A stretch of DNA of 64,000 nucleotides. It comes from Paraburkholderia aromaticivorans (GTDB lineage Bacteria > Pseudomonadota > Gammaproteobacteria > Burkholderiales > Burkholderiaceae). Below are positions 28,101 through 36,351 of this stretch, piece by piece; position 1 is the stretch's first letter; each line of letters begins with the position of its first letter. The stretch lies in NCBI RefSeq assembly GCF_012689525.1, contig NZ_CP051514.1, positions 1,116,001 through 1,180,000 on the forward strand, in the 5' to 3' direction. The notes beneath the pieces were generated by a model, which had not been told where the DNA came from, did no database searches, and saw only the letters and a list, made by a program, of their open reading frames with translations. The position numbers and the translations under genes are program-made.

Positions 28101-29282
28101 TCAAGCATTGAAGAACGCGCGGCTAATCAGATTGCGCTGCACTTCGTTGGTCCCGCCGTAGATCGACACCTTGCGTGCGTCGAAGTAGTTCGCCGCGACC
28201 GCGATCAGTTCGTCCGGGCTCGGGCCTTCGCAACCGGGCGCATCGAGCAGGGCCTGCTCGTCGAACGGCACGGCAAACGGGCCGGCGATTTCTGTCAGGA
28301 GCGCGTAGATGCCCTGACGTAGCTCCGTGCCGCGCACCTTGAGCATCGGCGCCTCGACTATAGGCACCCGGCTCGCCTGGTTCGCGCTTAGCATGCGCAG
28401 GCCGGTGAATTCGAGCGCCATCAGCTCGACTTCGAAGCGGCTGATGCGCGACTGGAGCAGCGGATCGTTTTCGAGGCCCTGCTGCTTCGCGAGGTGTCTG
28501 GCTCGCGCAAGCTGCTGCTTGCACGAACCGATACCGGCGATACCGGTTCGCTCATGGCCGAGCAGAAACTTGCCGTAGGTCCAGCCCTTGTTCAGTTCGC
28601 CGACGAGGTTTTCCTTCGGCACGCGCACGTTGTCGAGGTAGACCTCGTTGAGGTCGGTACCGCCTTCGAGCATCTTGATCGGGCGAACTTCGACGCCCGG
28701 CGCATGCATGTCGATCAGCAGGAACGAGATGCCTTCCTGGGGCTTCGCGCCCGGATCGGTTCGCACGAGCGCGAACATCATGTCGCACCAGTGCGCGTAC
28801 GAGGTCCAGACCTTGTGGCCGTTGACGACGAAGTAATCGCCGTCGAGCACGGCCGTCGTGCGCACCGCAGCGAGGTCCGAGCCCGCGCCCGGCTCCGAGA
28901 AGCCCTGCGCCCACCACGTTTCACTGCGCAGGATCTTCGGGACGTACCTGGCCTTTTGCTCAGGCGTGCCGAATGCATTGAGCACCGGGCCGAGCATGTT
29001 GATGCCGCTCGCCACGATACGCGGCGCACCGCCCAGCAGCGTCTCTTCGTCGAAGATGTAGCGCTGCACGTGCGTCCAGCCCGGGCCACCGTGTTCCTTC
29101 TTCCACGACGGCGCGATCCAGCCCTTCTCGTAGAGCTTCGTATACCACTCGACGTAGTCTTCACGCTCGATGCGCAGACCGAGTTCGGCCTTTCGCTTCA
29201 GGCGCGGCGGCAGGTTCTGCTTCACGAACTCGCGCACTTCGGCGCGGAATGCCTGGTCCTCGGCGGAGAATTCCAGCTTCAT
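28101..29282 (-). CDS. Acyl-CoA dehydrogenase, first subunit-type
   Basis: 393 residues from ATG 29282, which has GAGGAG upstream; the long N-terminal extension seen in the open frame overlaps the preceding gene and is rejected. WWAQGFSEPGAGSDLAAVRTTA (FAD-binding middle domain), VNGHKVWTSYAHWCDMMFALVRTD and KVSIYGGTNEVQRNLISRAFF (C-terminal FAD contact) are all present. It oxidises the alpha-beta bond of the CoA-activated side chain. It is followed 14 bases later by the second dehydrogenase. Confidence 0.92.
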   Translation of the reverse strand: MKLEFSAEDQAFRAEVREFVKQNLPPRLKRKAELGLRIEREDYVEWYTKLYEKGWIAPSWKKEHGGPGWTHVQRYIFDEETLLGGAPRIVASGINMLGPVLNAFGTPEQKARYVPKILRSETWWAQGFSEPGAGSDLAAVRTTAVLDGDYFVVNGHKVWTSYAHWCDMMFALVRTDPGAKPQEGISFLLIDMHAPGVEVRPIKMLEGGTDLNEVYLDNVRVPKENLVGELNKGWTYGKFLLGHERTGIAGIGSCKQQLARARHLAKQQGLENDPLLQSRISRFEVELMALEFTGLRMLSANQASRVPIVEAPMLKVRGTELRQGIYALLTEIAGPFAVPFDEQALLDAPGCEGPSPDELIAVAANYFDARKVSIYGGTNEVQRNLISRAFFNA

Positions 29283-29308
29283 TCGATATGTCTCCTCTGA
29301 TCTGGGGC

Positions 29309-31459
29309 TCAGTGACGGGCGGGGCCGTGGCCGCCGCATACCACGAGTGCGTCGAGCGCCAGCACGCGGTCCGGATAGGCCACCAGCGGATTGACGTCGA
29401 TTTCGGTGATTTCGGGGTTCGCGCGCATCTGGTCGGCAATCGCCGCCACGGCCTTCGCGACGGCCCTGGTGTTCACGCCTGCCGCGCCGCGCACGCCTTC
29501 GAGCATCGCTGCGGCCTTCAGGCGGCCAAGCTCGACCACGATGTCGTCTTCCGACATATCTGCCGGCACGAGGCGCACGTCCTTGAGCACTTCGATGAAG
29601 ATGCCGCCGAGACCCACGAGCACGACCGGACCCCAATCGGCGTCGCGCTTGGCGCCCACCACGAGTTCCAGACCGCGCGGGCCCATGGCTTCGACCAGCG
29701 CGCCGTCGAGCACCAGTTCCGGACGGTGCGACTTCACGCTCGTGTGCAGCTTGTCCCAACCGGCGCGCAGCGCGGCGGCATCGGCGAGGCCGACCACCAC
29801 GCCACCGACATCGCTCTTGTGCGGCAGTTCGCTCGCCTGAGCCTTGAGCACGACCGGGTAGCCAATTTCATCGGCGATCTTGAGCGCTGCGTCGAACGAC
29901 TTCGCTAGACCGCCCTTCGGCACCGGCAGACCGGCCGCAGCGAGCCAACCCTTGCCCTGGTATTCGGCGAAGATGCCGTTCGGTGGCACGGCGCCCGGCA
30001 GCGGGATCGCTTTCGGCGCTTCGGCGCGGGCACGCTCGGCACGTGCCAGCGATTCGCCATATGAGGCCACGCGGGCGCACGCACGCAGCGCGCGATCCGG
30101 CGAACGGAAGAACGGCACGCCGCTCGCGGCGATCGCTTCCGCGAAAAAATCTTCGAGTTTGTTGTTGTCGCCCATCACGGCGAGCACGGCCGGTTTGGTC
30201 GCGCGCGCAAGAGCCGGAACGAGGTAATCGGCCTTGTCACGCTGGGCAATCGATGGGCCACCCATGATCGAGAGCACGAGCGAACCGATGTTCGGATCGG
30301 CCAGCATCACATCGATCAGTTCGCCGATCAGGCCCGGGTTGCGCACGCCGATGGTCGTGTAGTCGAGCGGGTTGTCGGCCACAGCATAGTCGGGCAGCAG
30401 TTCGGTCAGCTTCTTGATGGTCGGCTCGGTCAGGCTCGGCAGCGTCAGGCCGATGTCCTCGGCGAAATCGAGCGTGATGTTCTTGACCGCGCCCGAAGCC
30501 GTCATCACCGCCGTGCCGGCCGACGGCGGCACGGGGAAGCGCGCCAGAATCGTCGTCGTGTCGAACAGTTCGTCGAGCGAATCAACGACCACCACGCCTT
30601 CGCGCGCCAGCAGCACGCTCGCTGTCGCGTGATCGCCTGCCAGAGCGCCGGTGTGCGACTGCGCCGCCTCGCGGGCACGCGCGCTCTTGCCCGGCATCAG
30701 CATCACGATCGGCTTGCCGGCCGCGCGTGCTTCGCGTGCGAGCAGCAGGAACGTCTGCGGGCGGCGAATCTGCTCGGCGTACACCGCGATCGCGCTCGTT
30801 TGCGAATCGGCGATGAACCAGGCCAGATAGTCTTCGATACCAAGGCTCGCCTCGTTACCGGTCGAAACGGTCGCCGTCAGCGGTTGGCCACGGCCCATGA
30901 ACGCATCGCGCAGGTTCGCGGCCATCGCGCCGCTCTGCGCCACCACGCCCACGCCACGGCGGCCGCCGAGCGGGTACGGCGCCACGGCTTCGAAGGTCAC
31001 CGGCACGCCGGCCTCGAAGTTCGTGAAGCCCATGCAGTTCGGGCCGATCAGCGCAACGCCGCCTTCGGCTGCCACACGCGCCAGTTCTTCCTGCTTCGCG
31101 CGGCCTTCGTCGCCCGCCTCGGCATAACCCGACGCGAAGATCACGGCGGCGCCGGCCTTCAGCGTGCCGAGTGTGCGCACCGTATCGAGCACGCCCGACT
31201 CGGGAATGCACAGCACGGCCAGATCGATACCCTGCGGCAGCGCCTCGACGCTGTTCACGCAGGGGTGGCCATTGATTTCCTGGCTGCTGCGCGACACGAG
31301 GTGGATATCGCCTGCATAACCGAAACGCTCGAGGTTTTGCAGCACGAAATTACCGAAAGCACGCGAATCGGCGGATGCACCGACGATCGCGATCGACTTC
31401 GGTTTGAGCACACGCTCGACCGGCTGCACGCCGGCCACACCTATAAGGCTCTTGCTCAT
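29309..31459 (-). CDS. NDP-forming acyl-CoA synthetase (CoA-ligase plus ATP-grasp)
   Basis: 716 residues from ATG 31459. The first half is the CoA-binding and ligase part (PKSIAIVGASADSRAFGNFVLQNL; GVALIGPNCMGF; GVGVVAQSGAMAANL; QSHTGALAGDH, where the histidine would be phosphorylated); the second half is an ATP-grasp domain (YQGKGWLAAAGLPVPKGGLA; GYPVVLKAQASELPHKSDVGGV; EITEIDVNPLVAY). FerA-type feruloyl-CoA synthetases belong to this superfamily. It is the first gene of the minus-strand operon and replaces the AMP-forming ligase of cluster A. Confidence 0.9.
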   Translation of the reverse strand: MSKSLIGVAGVQPVERVLKPKSIAIVGASADSRAFGNFVLQNLERFGYAGDIHLVSRSSQEINGHPCVNSVEALPQGIDLAVLCIPESGVLDTVRTLGTLKAGAAVIFASGYAEAGDEGRAKQEELARVAAEGGVALIGPNCMGFTNFEAGVPVTFEAVAPYPLGGRRGVGVVAQSGAMAANLRDAFMGRGQPLTATVSTGNEASLGIEDYLAWFIADSQTSAIAVYAEQIRRPQTFLLLAREARAAGKPIVMLMPGKSARAREAAQSHTGALAGDHATASVLLAREGVVVVDSLDELFDTTTILARFPVPPSAGTAVMTASGAVKNITLDFAEDIGLTLPSLTEPTIKKLTELLPDYAVADNPLDYTTIGVRNPGLIGELIDVMLADPNIGSLVLSIMGGPSIAQRDKADYLVPALARATKPAVLAVMGDNNKLEDFFAEAIAASGVPFFRSPDRALRACARVASYGESLARAERARAEAPKAIPLPGAVPPNGIFAEYQGKGWLAAAGLPVPKGGLAKSFDAALKIADEIGYPVVLKAQASELPHKSDVGGVVVGLADAAALRAGWDKLHTSVKSHRPELVLDGALVEAMGPRGLELVVGAKRDADWGPVVLVGLGGIFIEVLKDVRLVPADMSEDDIVVELGRLKAAAMLEGVRGAAGVNTRAVAKAVAAIADQMRANPEITEIDVNPLVAYPDRVLALDALVVCGGHGPARH

Positions 31460-31493
31460 CTGATCTGACCTGTGATGTTGGATTGAATCCGGA

Positions 31494-31507
31494 TCTGGCA
31501 TACCAGA
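31494..31507. promoter_or_regulatory. Operator-like inverted repeat, site 1
   Basis: TCTGG-N4-CCAGA, a perfect 5-bp inverted repeat 35 bases upstream of the acyl-CoA synthetase start. It shares its core with site 2 at 31525-31546. The GGNATACC half-site occurs again before the GntR genes, so a GntR/FCD regulator is the probable ligand. Confidence 0.65.
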
Positions 31508-31524
31508 CTCCGTTGCGATATGAC

Positions 31525-31546
31525 GCATTCTGGCATACCAGAATGC
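31525..31546. promoter_or_regulatory. Operator-like inverted repeat, site 2 (9-bp arms)
   Basis: GCATTCTGG-CATA-CCAGAATGC: perfect 9-bp arms around a 4-base spacer. It lies about 65 bases upstream of the acyl-CoA synthetase start, 18 bases from site 1, in the 327-base divergent promoter region between 31459 and 31787. Chance occurrence of a perfect 18-position dyad beside a second copy is unlikely. Confidence 0.75.
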
Positions 31547-31720
31547 CATTCTCAATACACCAGACAGCAAAAACCCGCCTTGGCACTCCCTGGTATTTTC
31601 CCTGGGCAATGGGAGAAGGAGCGTCGCATATCAATCTATCCCATTGAAATAAAACGGTTTTACGTTTCAGAGGAGCGACCGCCGGGTTGCGGCGGAGATC
31701 CATCAATGAAAACACCGTAT

Positions 31721-31772
31721 TGCATACCAGAAATTACTATTGGTATATTGTTGTGACTCGTCAACATACCAA
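31721..31772. promoter_or_regulatory. Half-sites and dyad before the GntR gene
   Basis: GCATACCAGAA (31722-31732) repeats one arm of sites 1 and 2, and TTGGTATATTG (31740-31750) faces CAACATACCAA (31762-31772), matching in 10 of 11 positions. The dyad ends 14 bases before the GntR start, the right place for autoregulation. All share the TGGTAT/ATACCA core. Confidence 0.6.
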
Positions 31773-31786
31773 ACCTTGGCAACTCA

Positions 31787-32530
31787 ATGAAACTTGCAAT
31801 CGACCCCACTCTTGAGCGAAGCGGCGCGCCGGGCGAAGCGCCCGAGGCGCCTGCGCGTGGTAGGGCCAGTCTCGCGAGCGATATTCGGGCCACCCTGCAG
31901 GACGAAATCGAACAGGGCAAGCTCACCCCGGGCACACCGATCGACGAGCGCGCGCTCGCCGCACGGTTCAATGTGTCACGCACGCCGGTGCGCGAAGCGC
32001 TGCAGCATCTCGTCGCGCGCGATCTGGTGGTGATTTCGCCGCGTCAGGGCATTACCGTGGCGCGCCTGTCGATTGGCAAGGTGCGCGCGATGCTCGAATA
32101 CATAGGCGAGCTTGAGACACTGTGCGCCCGTTTCGCCGCGCGCCGCGCGAGCGACGAGCTGCGCGAACAACTGGACCGGGCCTTGATGGCATGCCAGCAG
32201 GCAGCCATAGAAGGCGATCCGGACCAGTATGCGATCGCCAACGCGCAGTTCCACGACCTGATTTACGAAGGCAGCCTCAACCGGTACCTGGCCGAGCAGA
32301 TCCGCACGGCGCGCCGCCGCTCACAGCGCTATCGCATGGCCGACCTGCGCAACCGCGGCCAGATCGCGCGTTCGCTGCAAGAGCACTTCGACATCGCGCG
32401 TGCGATCCAGAGCGGCAACGAAGGCAAAGCCGCCGAAGTCATGATGAAACACGTGCCGGCCGGCACAAGCGGTTTCTCTGAATTCCTCGCGGCCGTGCCG
32501 CGCCATTTCTTCGATCTGGGCGCGGACTGA
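31787..32530 (+). CDS. GntR-family transcriptional regulator, FadR/FCD type
   Basis: 247 residues. A winged helix-turn-helix lies at about 28-95 (LTPGTPIDERALAARFNVSRTPVREALQHLVARDLVVISPRQGITVA), followed by an all-helical FCD ligand domain (LETLCARFAARRAS, ANAQFHDLIYEGSLN, EHFDIARAIQSGNEGKAAEVMMKHV) with the histidine positions that bind metal and an organic acid in this family. It is divergent from the minus-strand operon and heads the plus-strand operon, with palindromes between. It probably represses both until a pathway intermediate binds. Confidence 0.93.
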   Translation: MKLAIDPTLERSGAPGEAPEAPARGRASLASDIRATLQDEIEQGKLTPGTPIDERALAARFNVSRTPVREALQHLVARDLVVISPRQGITVARLSIGKVRAMLEYIGELETLCARFAARRASDELREQLDRALMACQQAAIEGDPDQYAIANAQFHDLIYEGSLNRYLAEQIRTARRRSQRYRMADLRNRGQIARSLQEHFDIARAIQSGNEGKAAEVMMKHVPAGTSGFSEFLAAVPRHFFDLGAD

Positions 32531-32566
32531 CGCGCGCCCTTCACCACGTATAAACACGGAGGAGAC

Positions 32567-32944
32567 ATGCCCCAATCCATCGACGTTCCTGGCCTCGCGC
32601 ACAAGGTACCGATCCCTGTCGGTTCGCGCGTCAGCAACGTGCTGTGCTCGTCGGCGATTGCGGGCAAGGACCCCGCCACTGGCAAGCTCGCCGAGAGCCC
32701 GGCCGATCAGGTGCGCCTCGCATTTGAAAACCTCAAGCGCTTCCTCCACGCGGGCGGCGCCACGCTGGACCACGTGGTGAAGCTCGCCGTCTACGTCAAG
32801 GACGACTCGGTGCGCGAATACATCAACGCGCACTGGCTGGACTTCTGGCCCGATACCGCGCATCGCCCGGCTCGGCATGTGACCGTGCACGATCTGCAGC
32901 ACGGCATGGTCATCCAGCTCGAAACCCTTGCGGTAATCGCTTGA
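32567..32944 (+). CDS. RidA (YjgF/UK114) family protein
   Basis: 125 residues with an ideal ribosome site (GGAGGAGAC before ATG). It has the RidA pattern PIPVGSRVSNVLCSSAIAGKDPATGKLAESPADQVRLAFENLKRFLHAGGATLDHVVKLAVYV. Family members deaminate reactive enamines or, in some pathways, act on muconate-type intermediates. The usual RidA C-terminal R-x-P-x-R is seen as AHRPARH. The role in this operon is inferred: it may handle an enol or imine formed after ring cleavage. Confidence 0.88.
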   Translation: MPQSIDVPGLAHKVPIPVGSRVSNVLCSSAIAGKDPATGKLAESPADQVRLAFENLKRFLHAGGATLDHVVKLAVYVKDDSVREYINAHWLDFWPDTAHRPARHVTVHDLQHGMVIQLETLAVIA

Positions 32945-33019
32945 GCGCCACAAAAGCGCGCCGGACACAAGTTATCGCACTCTTTTACTGAACACTCCGA
33001 ACCCAACAAAGGCTCATCC

Positions 33020-34021
33020 ATGATCATCGATTCCCACGCCCACGTCGTGATGCCCCCGCAAAGCTTCCGCTACATGGCGGAACTCGTCGGCGGCCGCGCG
33101 AACCCGTCGACCACGCCGAACATCCCCGACGAAGCAGTGCGCAAGCAGGCCGAGGAACTCGTGCGCAGCATGGATTCAGTCGGCACTGACATCCAGTTCA
33201 TCTCGCCGCGCCCCTACCTGCAGATGCACTCGGTCAAGCCGGCGCGCGTGACCGAACTGTGGACGCGTCACTGCAACGACCTGATCAAGCGCTTTGTCGA
33301 CATGTTCCCGGACCGCTTCCGTGGCGTGGCCGGCCTGCCGCAGTTCATGAACGATTCGCCGGCTGAGCGCTGCGTCGCCGAACTCAAGCGCTGCGTGAAC
33401 GAACTCGGCTTCGTCGGCACGCTGCTGAACCCGGACCCGACCGAAGGCGACGGCCCCGCACCGGCTGGCCTTGGCGACCCGTTCTGGTACCCGCTCTATG
33501 ACGCGATGACCGAACTCGACGTGCCGGCGCTGATCCACTCGGCAGGCAGCTGCAACCCGCGCGAGTCGTACACGCTGAAGTTCATCAACGAAGAGAACAT
33601 CGCCGTGATCTCGCTGCTCGAATCGAAGGTGTTCGAGAAGTATCCGAACCTGAAGATCATCGTCGCGCACGGCGGCGGCGCGATCCCCTACCAGATGGGC
33701 CGCTTCCGTTCGTGGGCCGCGCGCCGCAACAGCCCGCAGACGTTCGACGAGCAGCTCCGCAAGCTCTACTTCGACACCTGCAACTACTCGAAGGATTCGA
33801 TCGAATTGCTGCTTAAGGTCGCCGGCACCGACAACGTGATGTTCGGCACCGAAAAGCCGGGTACGGGCAGCGCGCGCGATCCGATCTCGGGCCGCGACTA
33901 CGACGACATGAAGCCGGTTATCGAAAGCATCGAGTGGCTGACCGACGAGCAGCGCAAGAACATCTTCGAATGCAACTGCACGCGCGTCTACACGCGTGCT
34001 TTCCGCAACTACAAGGCCTGA
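33020..34021 (+). CDS. Amidohydrolase, 4-oxalomesaconate hydratase (LigJ)-like, cluster B
   Basis: 333 residues. MIIDSHAHVV gives the two N-terminal zinc histidines, ALIHSAGSC a third, VAHGGGAIPYQMGRFR follows, and MFGTEKPGTG gives the acidic ligand. It matches the cluster A protein (5559-6557) along its length. It is the third gene of the plus-strand operon, followed 33 bases later by the Rieske oxygenase. Expected role: hydration of the ring-cleavage product. Confidence 0.87.
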   Translation: MIIDSHAHVVMPPQSFRYMAELVGGRANPSTTPNIPDEAVRKQAEELVRSMDSVGTDIQFISPRPYLQMHSVKPARVTELWTRHCNDLIKRFVDMFPDRFRGVAGLPQFMNDSPAERCVAELKRCVNELGFVGTLLNPDPTEGDGPAPAGLGDPFWYPLYDAMTELDVPALIHSAGSCNPRESYTLKFINEENIAVISLLESKVFEKYPNLKIIVAHGGGAIPYQMGRFRSWAARRNSPQTFDEQLRKLYFDTCNYSKDSIELLLKVAGTDNVMFGTEKPGTGSARDPISGRDYDDMKPVIESIEWLTDEQRKNIFECNCTRVYTRAFRNYKA

Positions 34022-34054
34022 CGCGCCAGACCCAAAACTCGGAGAAGACACATC

Positions 34055-35293
34055 ATGGCAATGACTCGTGAGGACAATGAGCTGCTGACGCGCGTCGGGA
34101 ACGGCGCGCCGATGGGCGACATGATCCGCCAGCACTACTGGATTCCGGCCGTGCCGTCGGCGAAGCTCGTGGCCGATGGCGCACCGGTGCTCGTGCGTCT
34201 GCTCGGAACAAACTATGTGGCGTTCCGCGCGACCGACGGCCACGTCGGCATCGTGGACGAACTGTGCCCGCACCGCCGCACGTCGCTGATGATGGCGCGT
34301 AATGAGAACAATGGCCTGCGCTGCATCTTCCACGGCTGGAAGATGGACGCGAGCGGTGCCGTTGTCGAGGCGCCGAATCAGGTCGGCGATCAGGCGCAGT
34401 TCTGCAAGCGCGTGAAGACCGGCCAGTACCGCGTCGAAGAGCGCGGCGGTCTCATCTGGGTGTGGCTCGGCAAGGGCGAGACCCCGCCGCGCTTCCCCGA
34501 ACTGCCGTTCATGGACCTGCCGGCCGAGCACCGCTCCGTCACGAGCGTCGAAGTGCCGACGAACTGGGTGCAGGCTGTCGAAGCGTCAATGGATTCGTCG
34601 CACGTCGGCGTGCTGCACGAGTCGACCACGCAGATCACCGCGGGCGGCGGCAACGAGCGCATGATCATGACGAAGGCACTGGCGCCGCGCTTCGAATTTG
34701 AAGACCGCCCGTATGGCTACCGCTATGCGGCCCTGCGGGACATTTCAGACGAGAAGGTCTACGCGCGCGTCAACAACTTCGTGATGCCGTGGTACGGCAT
34801 CATCTGTCCGCCCGACGCGAAGGGTCCGACCACGGTGTTCTTCTCGACCCCGGTCGACGACGTGACGCACCGCGCGTGGTTCGTGCAGTACAACCCGCAC
34901 CGCCCACTCGGTATGACGATCATGTCAGCCACGCCGGACGTCTGGAACTTCCCGCCGCTGCCGCCGGGCACGCGCGAGGAATCGTTCGGCCAGAACCGCG
35001 ACCTGATGAAGCGCGGCCACGCGACGGGCTTCTACCAGCACCTCGGCACGGAAGACTTCGCGATGTTCCTCGGCCAGGGCCCGATCTACGACCGCACCCA
35101 GGAACAACTGTGCTCGGCCGACGGCGCCGTGCTGCGCGTGCGCGCACTGCTGCTCAAGGCCGCGCGCGAGTTCATGGGCGGCAAGACGCCGACGCTCGCC
35201 GACAGCCCGGAACTCGATTACTCGAAGGCCGTCTCTGTGGGCGGCGTGGTCGAGGCCGGCGCCGACTGGCGCACCCTGACCGACGCAAAGTAA
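34055..35293 (+). CDS. Rieske oxygenase large subunit, cluster B
   Basis: 412 residues; GGAGAAGACACATC precedes ATG 34055. The Rieske motif is CPHRRTSL ... CIFHGWKM, and the iron site is EASMDSSHVGVLHE, with GTEDFAMF later. It aligns along its full length with the cluster A enzyme at 1233-2450. Its own reductase is the next gene, so this operon contains a complete two-component oxygenase of the phthalate/vanillate type. Confidence 0.94.
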   Translation: MAMTREDNELLTRVGNGAPMGDMIRQHYWIPAVPSAKLVADGAPVLVRLLGTNYVAFRATDGHVGIVDELCPHRRTSLMMARNENNGLRCIFHGWKMDASGAVVEAPNQVGDQAQFCKRVKTGQYRVEERGGLIWVWLGKGETPPRFPELPFMDLPAEHRSVTSVEVPTNWVQAVEASMDSSHVGVLHESTTQITAGGGNERMIMTKALAPRFEFEDRPYGYRYAALRDISDEKVYARVNNFVMPWYGIICPPDAKGPTTVFFSTPVDDVTHRAWFVQYNPHRPLGMTIMSATPDVWNFPPLPPGTREESFGQNRDLMKRGHATGFYQHLGTEDFAMFLGQGPIYDRTQEQLCSADGAVLRVRALLLKAAREFMGGKTPTLADSPELDYSKAVSVGGVVEAGADWRTLTDAK

Positions 35294-35303
35294 TACCTAC
35301 GGA

Positions 35304-36296
35304 ATGACCACCATGCTCGCACCTACCCTCAAGTTGCGTGTCGCGTCGGTTGACGCACCGACCTCGCTGATCAAGTCCTTCACGCTCGAAGCCGAGGACG
35401 GCGCGCCGCTGCTGGGCTATGAGCCCGGCGCGCATATCCAGGTTCAGATCCCGGGTGCCGACGGACAATTGGCGCAATGGCGCTCGTATTCGCTGATCAA
35501 TACCGATCCGCAGATCGATACGCGCGCCGGCGTGCGCACCTACCATCTCGGCATCCGACGCGAGGACGAGGGCCGCGGCGGATCGCGCTTCATGCACACG
35601 CTGGAGGCCGGCGCCACGCTCACGGTGCGGGCACCGGTCAGCCACTTTCCGCTCGCCGCCCCACCTTCGGTAATCCTGATTGCCGGTGGCATCGGCATCA
35701 CGCCGATGGCGGCCATGGCAGCAGAACTGAGCGCACTCAAACGCGATTACTCGCTGCACTTCTCGGGCCGCACGCGCGACGCGCTGCCGTTTGTCGAAGA
35801 GCTGCGCGCGTTCGCGGGCGAGCGCCTCGTGCTGCACGCCGACGACGACAGCGCCACGCGCCTGTCGATCGACGCGCTGCTCGACGGCGCCCAGGTCAAC
35901 CAGCCGATCTATGTGTGCGGCCCGTCCGGCATGATCGACGCGGTGCTCGCGGCGGCACGCGAACGTGGTTGGCACGACTGCGACCTGCATTACGAACTGT
36001 TCAGCGAAGCTGCGCCGCAGGCAGGCGACACGACCTTTGAAATCGAGCTGAAGTCCTCGGGCAAGGTGCTGACCGTGCCCTCCGACAAGTCGGTGCTCGA
36101 CACCCTGCTCGATAACGGCGTCGACGTCATGTACGACTGCCGTGCCGGTTACTGCGGCCTGTGCTCGACGCAAGTCTGCGGCGGCGAGATCGACCACCGC
36201 GATACCTACCTCTCGAATGGCGACAGGGCCGCCGGCAAGGTCATGCAGGTCTGCATCTCGCGCTGCAAGAGCGAGCGCCTCGTGCTCGACCTGTGA
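35304..36296 (+). CDS. PDR/VanB-type oxygenase reductase (FMN, NADH, plant-type 2Fe-2S)
   Basis: 330 residues. Order: flavin domain with WRSYSLIN (about 54-61), nucleotide domain with LIAGGIGITPMAAMA (about 128-142) and YVCGPSGMIDAV, then a C-terminal ferredoxin with C-x4-C-x2-C (CRAGYCGLC) and a last cysteine in VMQVCISR. This is the phthalate dioxygenase reductase layout. It would transfer electrons from NAD(P)H to the Rieske enzyme just upstream and, as the only such gene in the window, possibly to the cluster A Rieske enzyme also. Confidence 0.94.
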   Translation: MTTMLAPTLKLRVASVDAPTSLIKSFTLEAEDGAPLLGYEPGAHIQVQIPGADGQLAQWRSYSLINTDPQIDTRAGVRTYHLGIRREDEGRGGSRFMHTLEAGATLTVRAPVSHFPLAAPPSVILIAGGIGITPMAAMAAELSALKRDYSLHFSGRTRDALPFVEELRAFAGERLVLHADDDSATRLSIDALLDGAQVNQPIYVCGPSGMIDAVLAAARERGWHDCDLHYELFSEAAPQAGDTTFEIELKSSGKVLTVPSDKSVLDTLLDNGVDVMYDCRAGYCGLCSTQVCGGEIDHRDTYLSNGDRAAGKVMQVCISRCKSERLVLDL

Positions 36297-36351
36297 CCGG
36301 CCGATTAGCGTTACTGAACATCACTAAACAACATATCCAACGGAGCACCGT

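Noticed and set aside
28101..29759. Long form (552 residues) of the first acyl-CoA dehydrogenase
   Set aside because: The extra N-terminus is Arg/Gly-rich and overlaps the synthetase gene; ATG 29282 has a good ribosome site and starts the conserved sequence.
33176..34531. 451-residue open frame on the minus strand
   Set aside because: It lies opposite the LigJ and Rieske genes and has the His/Arg/Val-rich composition of antisense frames in GC-rich DNA; the plus-strand genes have clear families and motifs.
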